DNA from: Selenomonadaceae bacterium
Lineage (GTDB): Bacteria; Bacillota; Negativicutes; Selenomonadales; Selenomonadaceae
DNA length: 35,949 nucleotides
Direction of reading: 5' to 3'
Assembly: GCA_024698045.1 (NCBI GenBank)
Contig: JAILRS010000022.1
Coordinates: forward strand, 1-35,949
A program made the translations under genes and the position numbers. Below the pieces are notes generated by a model, which had not been told where the DNA came from, ran no database searches, and was given only the letters and a program-made list of their open reading frames with translations. Positions 1 to 7,093 of the stretch are shown in pieces. Position 1 is the first letter of the stretch, and each line of letters opens with the position of its first letter.

Positions 1-145
1 ACAAAAGTATCGTAACACCATGGAGAATTTTGATTTCAAAGAGGCTCAGATAAAGGAAAAAGAAATAATAACTAAGAAGGAAGAAGAGAAAAAGCACGGC
101 GAAGACAATATCGATAACGAAGTAGTCGAGCCGTTTAAAAATTAA
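1..145 (+). CDS. C-terminal end of an unidentified Tad-locus protein (partial)
   Basis: An open frame enters from the left edge and ends at the TAA at 143-145. The visible 47 residues are very hydrophilic, rich in Lys and Glu, with no membrane segment, and finish in EPFKN. No family can be recognised from this tail. It ends 29 nt before the first TadZ-like gene and reads in the same direction, so it is probably the preceding gene of the pilus operon. In many Tad loci that place is taken by the secretin (RcpA/CpaC) or RcpC/CpaB, but nothing in the tail proves either. Confidence 0.55.
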   Translation, partial: QKYRNTMENFDFKEAQIKEKEIITKKEEEKKHGEDNIDNEVVEPFKN

Positions 146-174
146 AGCCACGGGAGAACGGAGGGATTTTTTAT

Positions 175-1029
175 ATGGCAACAGCAAAGGGAATTGAACG
201 CAGCAGTGTTATAATCAGCGTATTCAGCACAACGCCGGGTATCGGTAAGACAATCGTAGCAATAAATTTGGCGGCAGGTTTAGCGAGTGAAGGTTATAAA
301 GTTTGCCTTGCCGATTTGGATTTGCAATTCGGGGACGTGTTGAACTATCTGAAGTTGACTTCCAAAACGACAGTTGCCGGTGCTCAGCGCGCCTTACTCG
401 ATCACCCCAAAACTTTTGATGTACGAAAATTTTTAATCGACTACTCAAACAACGGAATAACATTTTCAATCTTGCCTGCTCCTCTGTATGTCTTCGATGC
501 TTATCAAACCGATATAAACATTGTCAAAGAAATCATCAACGATTTGAATTTTTGCGACTACATCATAATCGACTTGAACTCCATGTTCAGCGCGTTGAAT
601 TTGGCGATGCTTGACATAAGTACGGTCATAAATTACGTCGGTGTTATCGACTTCCTGCCCGCACTCAAAAATTACAAAATCGGCTACGATACACTGATTC
701 GTTTCGATTACGAAGAAAGTAAAATCCGCTTGGTGGAAAACCGCGCCGACTCACAGAAATTGATTAACAGCAATGATGTCGAGCGTCTTTTGGGCGAACC
801 GTTTTATCACAGATTGCCCAACGATTATCCTTCCGTAAAAAAATCAATCAACACTGGGCAGCCGCTTATGTTCGCCGCGCCCGATTCCAAATTGACAAAG
901 AGTTTTGGCGAACTTGTCGGCTTGTATTCAAATCGTCCGCATTCTCAGGGCGAAGCGGTAACCGATATCCCGACAGAAAAAAATTCGGGCGGATTACTAA
1001 GCAAAATCAGTAACTTCTTCGGATTTTAA
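175..1029 (+). CDS. cpaE: TadZ/CpaE-like MinD-family ATPase without receiver domain
   Basis: This 284-aa protein belongs to the ParA/MinD P-loop superfamily and resembles the TadZ/CpaE proteins that place Tad pilus machinery in the cell. The nucleotide loop is TPGIGKT at residues 20-26. The P-loop Lys (K25) is present, but the signature Lys that starts the deviant Walker A (KGGxGKT) is replaced by Thr. The LADLDLQFGD segment near residue 46 is the typical MinD-like A' region. Unlike the next gene it has no N-terminal receiver domain. The start has a good ribosome binding site (GGAGGGA, about 160-166). It ends in a short Ser/Gly-rich linker and a hydrophobic FF tail that could bind membrane. 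The next gene, a larger relative, starts 36 nt downstream. Confidence 0.85.
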   Translation: MATAKGIERSSVIISVFSTTPGIGKTIVAINLAAGLASEGYKVCLADLDLQFGDVLNYLKLTSKTTVAGAQRALLDHPKTFDVRKFLIDYSNNGITFSILPAPLYVFDAYQTDINIVKEIINDLNFCDYIIIDLNSMFSALNLAMLDISTVINYVGVIDFLPALKNYKIGYDTLIRFDYEESKIRLVENRADSQKLINSNDVERLLGEPFYHRLPNDYPSVKKSINTGQPLMFAAPDSKLTKSFGELVGLYSNRPHSQGEAVTDIPTEKNSGGLLSKISNFFGF

Positions 1030-1064
1030 TCGTAAAAACTTTCGCAAGGGGAGGGATAATTTTT

Positions 1065-2171
1065 ATGGCCTATCGTACCATCGTTATCGAAAACGATGAA
1101 AATTTTCTCGAAGATATACTTTATGTTCTGCACCGTTCGCCCGATTTTGAAGTCTCGGCAAACTATAAATCTGCTCAGGCGGCACTCGGACAGGCAGTAA
1201 TGTTCAAACCGAATTTTTTCCTTATAAGCGTCGACAATGCAACCATGCTCAATTCTGTAAAAAATTTTGTTGAAACATTTCCGGGCGCGTTTATCCTCGG
1301 CACAATGAGCAGTTGGAATCCGGTTATCGCGAAACAGGCCATGGACAACGGTATAACCGGTTGCGTATTAAAACCTTTCACGGCAAAACAATTACTCGAT
1401 TACATCCGCCTGTATTCCGCGCGCGGTCTACATAAACCGGCTGAATTAATTTCTTTCTTCAGCCCTAAAGGTCGTGCCGGCAGAACTACACTGGCGGCGG
1501 TTTTGGCTTTGCTCATTGCCGAAAAGACCGGCGAACGCGTTGCATTAATCGACGCCGATTTGCAATTCGGAGATTTGCCGATGTTTTTTGACGTAGAGCC
1601 CGAACGCACGATTGTCGACGCAACTCAAGATATACGGTTGTTGACGCCGATAACTTTGGAGCCGTACTTTCACAAAATTAAAGATGGTGTCTTCTTACTT
1701 GCCAGCCCCGCGCGTCCGGAATATGCGGAACTTGTCACGCCCGAAAGTTTAGTTGATGTCGCTATGATGTCGGCGAATATTTTCCGTTACGTGATTATGG
1801 ATTTGCCTTCGGGCTTCAATCCTCTGTCACTCAATCTGTGCCGCATTTCCGATTTGGTTTACGTTACGACGATGATAAACAGCGGTTTTGAAGTCAAACA
1901 TACTAAAAAAACTTTGGAGATGTTTGAATCGCAAGCCGGTGAAAATTCAAAAATTCATGCCGTTTTTACGCGTGTCAATCCTTTCACCGAAGAACAACGC
2001 GAAAAAATCGCCGAACAGTTGGATTATCCCGTAGATGTTATGATTCCCAACGAATACCAAATGATTTCCGTAGCAAACAGCGGCCGTCTGGCAAGAGGTT
2101 TGCCACAGGATACACTGCTTATGAAAACCATCAGCAATCTTGCGGACGAAATCATAGAATCGGGGAAGTGA
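1065..2171 (+). CDS. cpaE: TadZ/CpaE protein with pseudo-receiver domain and MinD-like domain
   Basis: This 368-aa protein has the two-domain layout of CpaE/TadZ, the polar localisation factor of Tad pili. Residues 1-120 form a response-regulator-like fold with the acidic D11 and the conserved K103 (LKPF). The phospho-acceptor position in the FFLISVD segment aligns with Ser55 rather than Asp, so it should not be phosphorylated there. Residues 128-368 are a MinD-like domain with the loop KGRAGRT at 135-141. The essential P-loop Lys is Arg140, so ATP hydrolysis is doubtful. A strong AGGGGAGGGA ribosome binding site lies just upstream. It forms a pair with the preceding gene, and tadB starts 6 nt after its stop. 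Confidence 0.88.
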   Translation: MAYRTIVIENDENFLEDILYVLHRSPDFEVSANYKSAQAALGQAVMFKPNFFLISVDNATMLNSVKNFVETFPGAFILGTMSSWNPVIAKQAMDNGITGCVLKPFTAKQLLDYIRLYSARGLHKPAELISFFSPKGRAGRTTLAAVLALLIAEKTGERVALIDADLQFGDLPMFFDVEPERTIVDATQDIRLLTPITLEPYFHKIKDGVFLLASPARPEYAELVTPESLVDVAMMSANIFRYVIMDLPSGFNPLSLNLCRISDLVYVTTMINSGFEVKHTKKTLEMFESQAGENSKIHAVFTRVNPFTEEQREKIAEQLDYPVDVMIPNEYQMISVANSGRLARGLPQDTLLMKTISNLADEIIESGK

Positions 2172-2177
2172 GCGATA

Positions 2178-3134
2178 TTGATTTTCCTTATTTCACTGAT
2201 AAGCGCGTTTGCGATTTTTATGTTCGTGATTTCCGCTTACATTTTCTACAAACGAAAAAAAAGTATTGATATATTTCATCGTCTGCGCCGTCACGTGGGA
2301 GAAGTCAAAGAAACCAAAAAGACCGATGACACAATTTATACTCTCTATAAAATTTTAAAACGTTGGGCGAAACCACTGGACAGTTTTAATTTCGTCAAGC
2401 AATTGGAATTCAAATTGAAACAGGCAGGTTTGCCGCTGTTCGGCGGTGAGGCAATAATTTTGGCGACAATCCTCGGCACAGTCGTTGCTTTTGTTTTCTA
2501 CATCATCACATTTAATTTGGAACTTGCGCCCTTCATTGGGTTATCGGTACCCTTTGCCTTGTTTATCTGGGTAAAAATTTTAATCAAACGACGCCGTAAA
2601 GCTTTTACCGAACAGTTGGGCGATTGTTTGACCACGGTCGCCAATGCTCTTCGTGCCGGCTACAGTTTCCAACAAGCAATGGATGTCGTGGCGCGCGAAA
2701 TGGAACCGCCAATCAGTACGGAATTCGAGCGCGTCGCAACTGATGTCGCAATGGGTGTCCCTCTTGAAACCGCGTTGGAACAGATGAACGAAAGAATCGG
2801 GAGTGCGGATTTTGATTTAGTTGTCACGGCGGTTTTGATTCAGCGCGAAATCGGCGGCAACCTTGCCCAAATCCTCGACACAATCAGCACAACCATAAAC
2901 GAACGTATTCGCATGAAGCGCGAAATTCAAGCGTTGACTGCGCAGGGAAGATTTTCCGCAATGGTACTGTTAGTCTTGCCGTTTATCGTCGCCGCGTTCT
3001 GTTGGATTTTCAATCACGATCAGATGCAAGTATTCGTCGACGATCCTTCGGGACGTATCGCAATCATTGTCGCTTTTGTCATGGAGATTTTAGGATTTAT
3101 AATTATTCAAAAAATCGTCGATATAGAGATGTAA
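2178..3134 (+). CDS. tadB: TadB inner-membrane platform protein of the Tad pilus
   Basis: This 318-aa membrane protein has a type II secretion F domain (T2SSF) over roughly residues 135-270, the platform fold on which the CpaF motor acts. An N-terminal hydrophobic helix (about 1-22), a pair of helices near 90-130 and two C-terminal helices (about 258-315) fit the TadB topology. Typical motifs are seen in the ALRAGYSFQQAMD and QREIGGNLAQILD segments. The start is TTG, with a GGGGAAG ribosome binding site overlapping the end of the upstream gene. TadB and TadC usually sit side by side, but here flp, tadE and cpaF lie between them. Confidence 0.88.
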   Translation: MIFLISLISAFAIFMFVISAYIFYKRKKSIDIFHRLRRHVGEVKETKKTDDTIYTLYKILKRWAKPLDSFNFVKQLEFKLKQAGLPLFGGEAIILATILGTVVAFVFYIITFNLELAPFIGLSVPFALFIWVKILIKRRRKAFTEQLGDCLTTVANALRAGYSFQQAMDVVAREMEPPISTEFERVATDVAMGVPLETALEQMNERIGSADFDLVVTAVLIQREIGGNLAQILDTISTTINERIRMKREIQALTAQGRFSAMVLLVLPFIVAAFCWIFNHDQMQVFVDDPSGRIAIIVAFVMEILGFIIIQKIVDIEM

Positions 3135-3212
3135 GTATTCTTTATGTAGTATTGAAATTTTGGGATAAATGTATTAAGATACTCTTGCCTCGAGGTTAAA
3201 TCATATCGAATA

Positions 3213-3241
3213 TTGACAAAAGTGATATTATTAACGATAAT
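3213..3241 (+). promoter_or_regulatory. Strong sigma-70-like promoter for flp
   Basis: The -35 box TTGACA (3213-3218), a 17-nt spacer and the -10 box GATAAT (3236-3241) make a near-consensus promoter. It lies in the gap between tadB and flp. Transcription would start near 3248 and leave a leader of about 180 nt before the flp start. This fits a need for much more pilin than machinery. Confidence 0.75.
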
Positions 3242-3417
3242 GCAGGTGCAGATATTATTTAGGTAGGTGTCATGACACTGCCGTAAATGTTTTTGCAAAA
3301 TACAGGGTGCGGCATCGTCCTGCGGCTAAAATTCTTCGACGCCATATGAAAACGCGTTAAATATGTAAGCCGAAATTTCCGAAAGAAAAATGCCGAAATG
3401 AATTAATTATTCCTATT
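3242..3417 (+). other. Long 5' leader of flp with a 12-bp palindrome
   Basis: This stretch lies between the flp promoter and its ribosome binding site and holds no credible gene. It contains the perfect palindrome GTGTCATGACAC at 3267-3278, about 20-30 nt past the predicted start site. This could be an operator or the top of a hairpin. It was compared by eye with c-di-GMP-I (GEMM-I) riboswitches and no match was found. Confidence 0.45.
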
Positions 3418-3431
3418 AGGAGGAGATAATT

Positions 3432-3653
3432 ATGTTTAAATTCATTGATAAGCTTGTAGCAAAGCTTAAAGCGTCCGAAAAAGGACAGGGCATGGTAGAG
3501 TACGCGCTCATCATTGCTTTCGTTGCGGCTATCGCAATCGTCGCACTTAACAACGGTCTTATGGACACAATCAAAGGCGCGTTCTCTACCGCAAGCAGTG
3601 CGGTCAGCAACGCGGCAGCAGTTGTATCAACCGCTAACAAACCTAAAACTTAA
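3432..3653 (+). CDS. flp: Flp-type major pilin (prepilin)
   Basis: This 73-aa protein is a class IVb Flp prepilin, the subunit of the Tad fibre. The N-terminal leader ends KG at residues 17-18. Cleavage after G18 gives a mature protein starting QGMVEY, with the diagnostic Glu at +5 and Tyr at +6. A hydrophobic helix follows (about 25-41), then a small Ala/Ser-rich tail ending in KPKT. The expected mature size is 55 aa. The ribosome binding site is an excellent AGGAGGAG at 3418-3425. The gene has its own promoter upstream and a terminator downstream, so it is probably a separate high-level transcript inside the pilus locus. The prepilin peptidase needed for processing is not in the window. Confidence 0.93.
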   Translation: MFKFIDKLVAKLKASEKGQGMVEYALIIAFVAAIAIVALNNGLMDTIKGAFSTASSAVSNAAAVVSTANKPKT

Positions 3654-3807
3654 TAACGACTGATTTATTTGTATCCGGTAAAATTTTCCACGACTGCCAG
3701 CAAAGGACGCTGATTATGTTCACGGCCGATTTGGTCAACAAAAAATTTTAACTTAATTCGCCGAAAGTCCTTAGGTAGGGTGAAGGCGGCAAGTAACCAA
3801 TCAAAAC
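3654..3807 (+). other. Post-flp non-coding stretch, possibly structured
   Basis: This non-coding stretch runs from the flp stop to the terminator stem. Short complementary arms can be seen, such as CGCC near 3769-3773 with GGCG near 3785-3788. No known riboswitch class could be recognised. The whole gap from flp to tadE is 415 nt; apart from the terminator and a small hairpin before tadE, nothing else stands out in it. Confidence 0.3.
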
Positions 3808-3842
3808 AAAGCTTCCGAATAATTATTTGGAGGCTTTTTCTT
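3808..3842 (+). terminator. Rho-independent terminator after flp
   Basis: AAAGCTTCC (3808-3816) pairs with GGAGGCTTT (3829-3837, one G-U pair) around a 12-nt AT-rich loop, followed by a T-rich run (TTTTTCTTT). It would limit read-through from the flp promoter into tadE. Confidence 0.75.
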
Positions 3843-4029
3843 TAGCGAACATTAGACAAAAAATTTTCCGCCCGTGATTTTGATACACAGCCAACACCGA
3901 AATTATATCATTCTTGTAAATTACGGACGAAAGTAAAGGCAGGATTATTTTGGATTTGTATAGAAAAGTAACGGGTAAATATCTCGACAGACAAAATTTG
4001 ACGGGGAAAGGAAGTGAAAAGCGCGGCAC

Positions 4030-4050
4030 CCTCGAAATTACACGAGGTAG
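4030..4050 (+). promoter_or_regulatory. Small hairpin covering the likely tadE ribosome binding site
   Basis: CCTCG (4030-4034) is complementary to CGAGG (4043-4047). The right arm contains the only Shine-Dalgarno-like GAGG before tadE, so folding could lower its translation. The stem is only five pairs. Confidence 0.3.
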
Positions 4051-4068
4051 GTCGCTGCGCTGTTGGCT

Positions 4069-4470
4069 ATGAAAAGACAACGCGGTCAGTCGGCAGTAGA
4101 ATTCGCACTCATCGCGCCGCTTATCTTCCTTACTATATTCGGTATGATTTGGGGCGGCTACATGTTCATGCAATATATGCGCATAAGTAACGACGTAAGA
4201 GCCGCCGTGCGCGATATCGCTTTGTGTGCATCAACCGACAGACAGAGCAAAATTGAATCTTATCAAGCATCTTTGGTAGAAATTTGGAAGGAAGAAACTC
4301 CCGATTTATACACGCCAACCGTAACTATAGATAACGGTTCGGAGGAAATAAGCATAACGGTAACTTTAGAGCGAAGAAATGATTTGCCAAATATTGTCAA
4401 GGCATTCGGCTTCCCACCGGAAAAAATAAATGCGGTGCAGTACAGAATGAAAGCAGAAAACAATACATAA
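4069..4470 (+). CDS. tadE: TadE-like minor pilin (pseudopilin)
   Basis: This protein of about 133 aa has the TadE signature. A short basic leader MKRQRG is followed by QSAVEFALIAPLIF, so cleavage after the Gly gives Glu at +5 and Phe at +6, as expected for prepilin peptidase substrates. One hydrophobic helix is followed by a soluble domain of about 95 residues with beta-strand character. TadE and TadF are minor pilins needed for fibre assembly. An in-frame TAG at 4048-4050 limits the start to TTG 4063 or ATG 4069. ATG was chosen because its leader looks standard, but no ribosome binding site is well spaced for either. cpaF starts 12 nt after its stop. Confidence 0.82.
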   Translation: MKRQRGQSAVEFALIAPLIFLTIFGMIWGGYMFMQYMRISNDVRAAVRDIALCASTDRQSKIESYQASLVEIWKEETPDLYTPTVTIDNGSEEISITVTLERRNDLPNIVKAFGFPPEKINAVQYRMKAENNT

Positions 4471-4482
4471 GGGGTGAATTAA

Positions 4483-5985
4483 ATGCCACGGTCTTTGTCA
4501 TTGCTTGAAAGGTTGGGCGGGAAAAAAACTGAAGATATAAAACCGCCGGAAAGAATACGAACGCATTTGCCGAAACCGGAAGTAACAATAAAACCGCCCG
4601 AGAAAAAAGAGTACACCGATAAACAAATACAACAGGAACGCGAAGCGGATGTAGAGGCCGCGGCATTTGCAGGTCGTCACGCCTCGCAAGCGGTTAAAAC
4701 CAACGTCATGCAGGAATTGAAGTTGGCAATACATAGGCGCATAGTAGACGAGATGACGCCCGAAGAACAACAGATTTTGATTCGGGGCGAAGATGCACGA
4801 GAACAAATTAAAAATATCATTTCGGTCTACACGGGGCGCGAAATGGCAGAAAGTCCCTACACTCTGTCACGTGGCGAAAGACTTCAGCTGACCGATGACA
4901 TAAGCAACGAGTTATTGGGCTTGGGGCCTTTGGAACCTTTACTGCAGAACGACACTATTACCGAAATCATGGTTAACGGTCCCAATCAGATTTTTATCGA
5001 GCAAAAAGGTAAATTGACTTTAACCGACGTGCATTTTTACGACAACGCACATTTGATGAATATCATCGAGCGGATATTGACTCCTTTGGGTCGACGTGTA
5101 GACGAATCGTCTCCGTTGGTCGACGCCCGTCTTGCCGACGGTTCTCGTGTTAACATAATCATTCCGCCGCTATCCTTAGTGGGGCCTGCGGTTACCATTC
5201 GTAAATTCTCAAAGAACGCTCTGTCTATTCAAGACCTAATCAACTTCGGAACAATCAGCGAAGATATGGCGCATTTCCTTGATGCTTGCGTTCGTGCGCG
5301 GCTGAATATTTTGGTGTCGGGCGGTACCGGTTCGGGCAAAACTACGACGCTGAATGTTTTGTCTTCGTTCATTCCCGAAACCGACAGAATAGTGACGATA
5401 GAAGACGCGGCGGAACTTAGATTGCAACAAACACATGTAGTTACTTTGGAATCGCGTCCGGCTAACCTCGAGGGTAACGGAGCAATCACGATTCGCGATT
5501 TGGTTCGCAATGCCCTGCGTATGCGTCCCGACAGAATTATCGTCGGTGAAGTTCGTTCCGGTGAGGCTCTGGACATGTTACAGGCTATGAATACAGGTCA
5601 CGACGGATCTTTGACAACCGCTCATGCCAATACCCCGCGCGACGTCTTGAGTCGTCTGGAAACAATGGTTTTGATGGCAGGTATGGAATTACCTGTTCGC
5701 GCCGTTCGCACTCAAGTTTCTTCCGCTATCGATTTAATCATTCAGCAATCGAGAATACGCGACGGCACACGTAAAATCACTTACATAACCGAAGTGCAAG
5801 GTATGGAAGGCGACACGATTATTTTGCAAGATTTGTTTCGCTACGTGCAGGATTATATCAACGAAGACGGAAAGTCCGTGGGGCATTACGAAAGTATGGG
5901 GCTTATGCCGAATTTCATGGATAAATTCAAAATGAACGGCATAGACCTACCACAAAATTTCTTCACGAGCGGACGAAGTGTCTGA
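4483..5985 (+). CDS. cpaF: CpaF/TadA secretion ATPase of the Tad pilus
   Basis: This 500-aa protein is the hexameric motor ATPase (type II/IV secretion GspE superfamily) that drives Flp pilus assembly at the cytoplasmic face. The Walker A box is SGGTGSGKTT at residues 279-288 (K286). The Walker B region is RIIVGEVRSGE with E356. The His box GHDGSLTTAHAN spans 372-383. All catalytic elements appear intact. Residues 1-90 are a charged, Pro-rich extension before the usual N-terminal domain, and the length is in the normal range for CpaF. An AAGGGG ribosome binding site precedes the ATG. It lies between tadE and tadC, and TadB/TadC are the expected membrane partners. Confidence 0.95.
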   Translation: MPRSLSLLERLGGKKTEDIKPPERIRTHLPKPEVTIKPPEKKEYTDKQIQQEREADVEAAAFAGRHASQAVKTNVMQELKLAIHRRIVDEMTPEEQQILIRGEDAREQIKNIISVYTGREMAESPYTLSRGERLQLTDDISNELLGLGPLEPLLQNDTITEIMVNGPNQIFIEQKGKLTLTDVHFYDNAHLMNIIERILTPLGRRVDESSPLVDARLADGSRVNIIIPPLSLVGPAVTIRKFSKNALSIQDLINFGTISEDMAHFLDACVRARLNILVSGGTGSGKTTTLNVLSSFIPETDRIVTIEDAAELRLQQTHVVTLESRPANLEGNGAITIRDLVRNALRMRPDRIIVGEVRSGEALDMLQAMNTGHDGSLTTAHANTPRDVLSRLETMVLMAGMELPVRAVRTQVSSAIDLIIQQSRIRDGTRKITYITEVQGMEGDTIILQDLFRYVQDYINEDGKSVGHYESMGLMPNFMDKFKMNGIDLPQNFFTSGRSV

Positions 5986-6040
5986 CCTGCGCAGTAAAAA
6001 CATTTTGTCAAATCCTGTTTACCTTGCGGAGTAAATTCAG

Positions 6041-7048
6041 ATGAAAATAATAATTTTAACGTCATTGTTTGTCGCATTGATTGTAATATTTTTGTCGGGC
6101 GTTTTGTACTTGTATTTGCAAAACAAACCAGAAGCGCAATTGCGTAAACGTCTGAACGAAATGATAGAGAAGGCGGAATCGGAACGCGCCAAGAAAAATA
6201 AAACGAAGAATAGACCGACGCAACCCGAAACATCTGCGATGCCAAATACGACAATCGTACAAAATCCGAAGAATCCGAACACTTTTTTCGAGCGCGTCAT
6301 TCGCCCGATAATTCTTTCGCTTGAGGAACGTTTCCAAAAGTTGACGCCGAACGAAATAAAATTACAGCTTGAAGATAAAATTTTTCGTGCCGGTAAAATG
6401 GGCGTCTGGGATGTCAAGCGTTTTGTTACTATCTGGTGTCTTTCAATAGCCGTCTTTACTTTGATTGCATTCTTCGGCGTACAGTTTGCCGATTTGCATC
6501 CGTTGCAGAGAATATTTTTGATTGTGTTGGGATTTATCACGGGCGCGGCTATGCCGTTCCTTTTCCTTAACTCCCAAATTATTCAAAGACAGAAAAATAT
6601 TCGTAGACAATTGCCGGAGTTTTTAGATATACTATGTGTAAGCGTTCAGGCAGGTTTGTCGTTTGACGGCGCGGTCGGGAAAATGATTCGCCGTATGAAA
6701 GGACCGCTTATCGATGAATTTCGACGGGCGCAAAACGACGTTGCACTCGGTATGACGCATCAATATGCTCTGTCACAATTGGCAAGGCGTTGCGATATCG
6801 AAGAAGTTTATTTGTTCACGACTTCAATAATTCAGGCGGAAAAATTGGGAACGTCAATGACAAGAACGTTGCAAATGCAGGCGGATAATATGCGCGAACG
6901 ACACCGCCAATTTGTCAAAGCAGAGGCATTGAAAGCTCCCGTAAAAATAATTTTCCCGATGGTCTTGTTTATTTTTCCGTCAATATTCGTGGTGTTACTT
7001 TTCCCTGCGTTGCTGACATTGATGCGTTCGATGGGCGGCGGAGGTTGA
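6041..7048 (+). CDS. tadC: TadC inner-membrane platform protein of the Tad pilus
   Basis: This 335-aa membrane protein carries a T2SSF domain (about residues 185-310) and resembles TadC, the partner of TadB. Helix 1 covers residues 2-24. A charged linker with many Lys/Glu follows to about residue 90, then two helices near 135-180 and a C-terminal pair near 300-330. Typical motifs are FLDILCVSVQAGLSFDGAV and IIQAEKLGTSMTRTLQ. The protein ends in a Gly run. A GGAG ribosome binding site precedes the ATG. The gene follows cpaF after a 55-nt gap, separated from tadB by about 2.9 kb. Confidence 0.88.
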   Translation: MKIIILTSLFVALIVIFLSGVLYLYLQNKPEAQLRKRLNEMIEKAESERAKKNKTKNRPTQPETSAMPNTTIVQNPKNPNTFFERVIRPIILSLEERFQKLTPNEIKLQLEDKIFRAGKMGVWDVKRFVTIWCLSIAVFTLIAFFGVQFADLHPLQRIFLIVLGFITGAAMPFLFLNSQIIQRQKNIRRQLPEFLDILCVSVQAGLSFDGAVGKMIRRMKGPLIDEFRRAQNDVALGMTHQYALSQLARRCDIEEVYLFTTSIIQAEKLGTSMTRTLQMQADNMRERHRQFVKAEALKAPVKIIFPMVLFIFPSIFVVLLFPALLTLMRSMGGGG

Positions 7049-7093
7049 GCCGTGTAGTTAATTTGTTTAGGCTTATGCCGGTATAGAAAAATT

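Noticed and set aside
224..469. Minus-strand open frames inside the Tad genes and elsewhere (for example 224-469, 5229-5576, 14689-14937)
   Set aside because: They lie wholly inside well-supported genes, lack ribosome binding sites and known motifs, and are best explained as antisense shadows.
3661..3842. Possible c-di-GMP (GEMM-I) riboswitch before the terminator after flp
   Set aside because: The context is attractive, but the conserved GEMM-I blocks, including the GGGACGCAAAGCC and GGTAGGTAGCGGG types, could not be found by eye, so no class is named.
3823..4173. 116-aa minus-strand open frame in the gap between flp and tadE
   Set aside because: It overlaps the start of tadE, has no recognisable domain or ribosome binding site, and begins inside a real gene.
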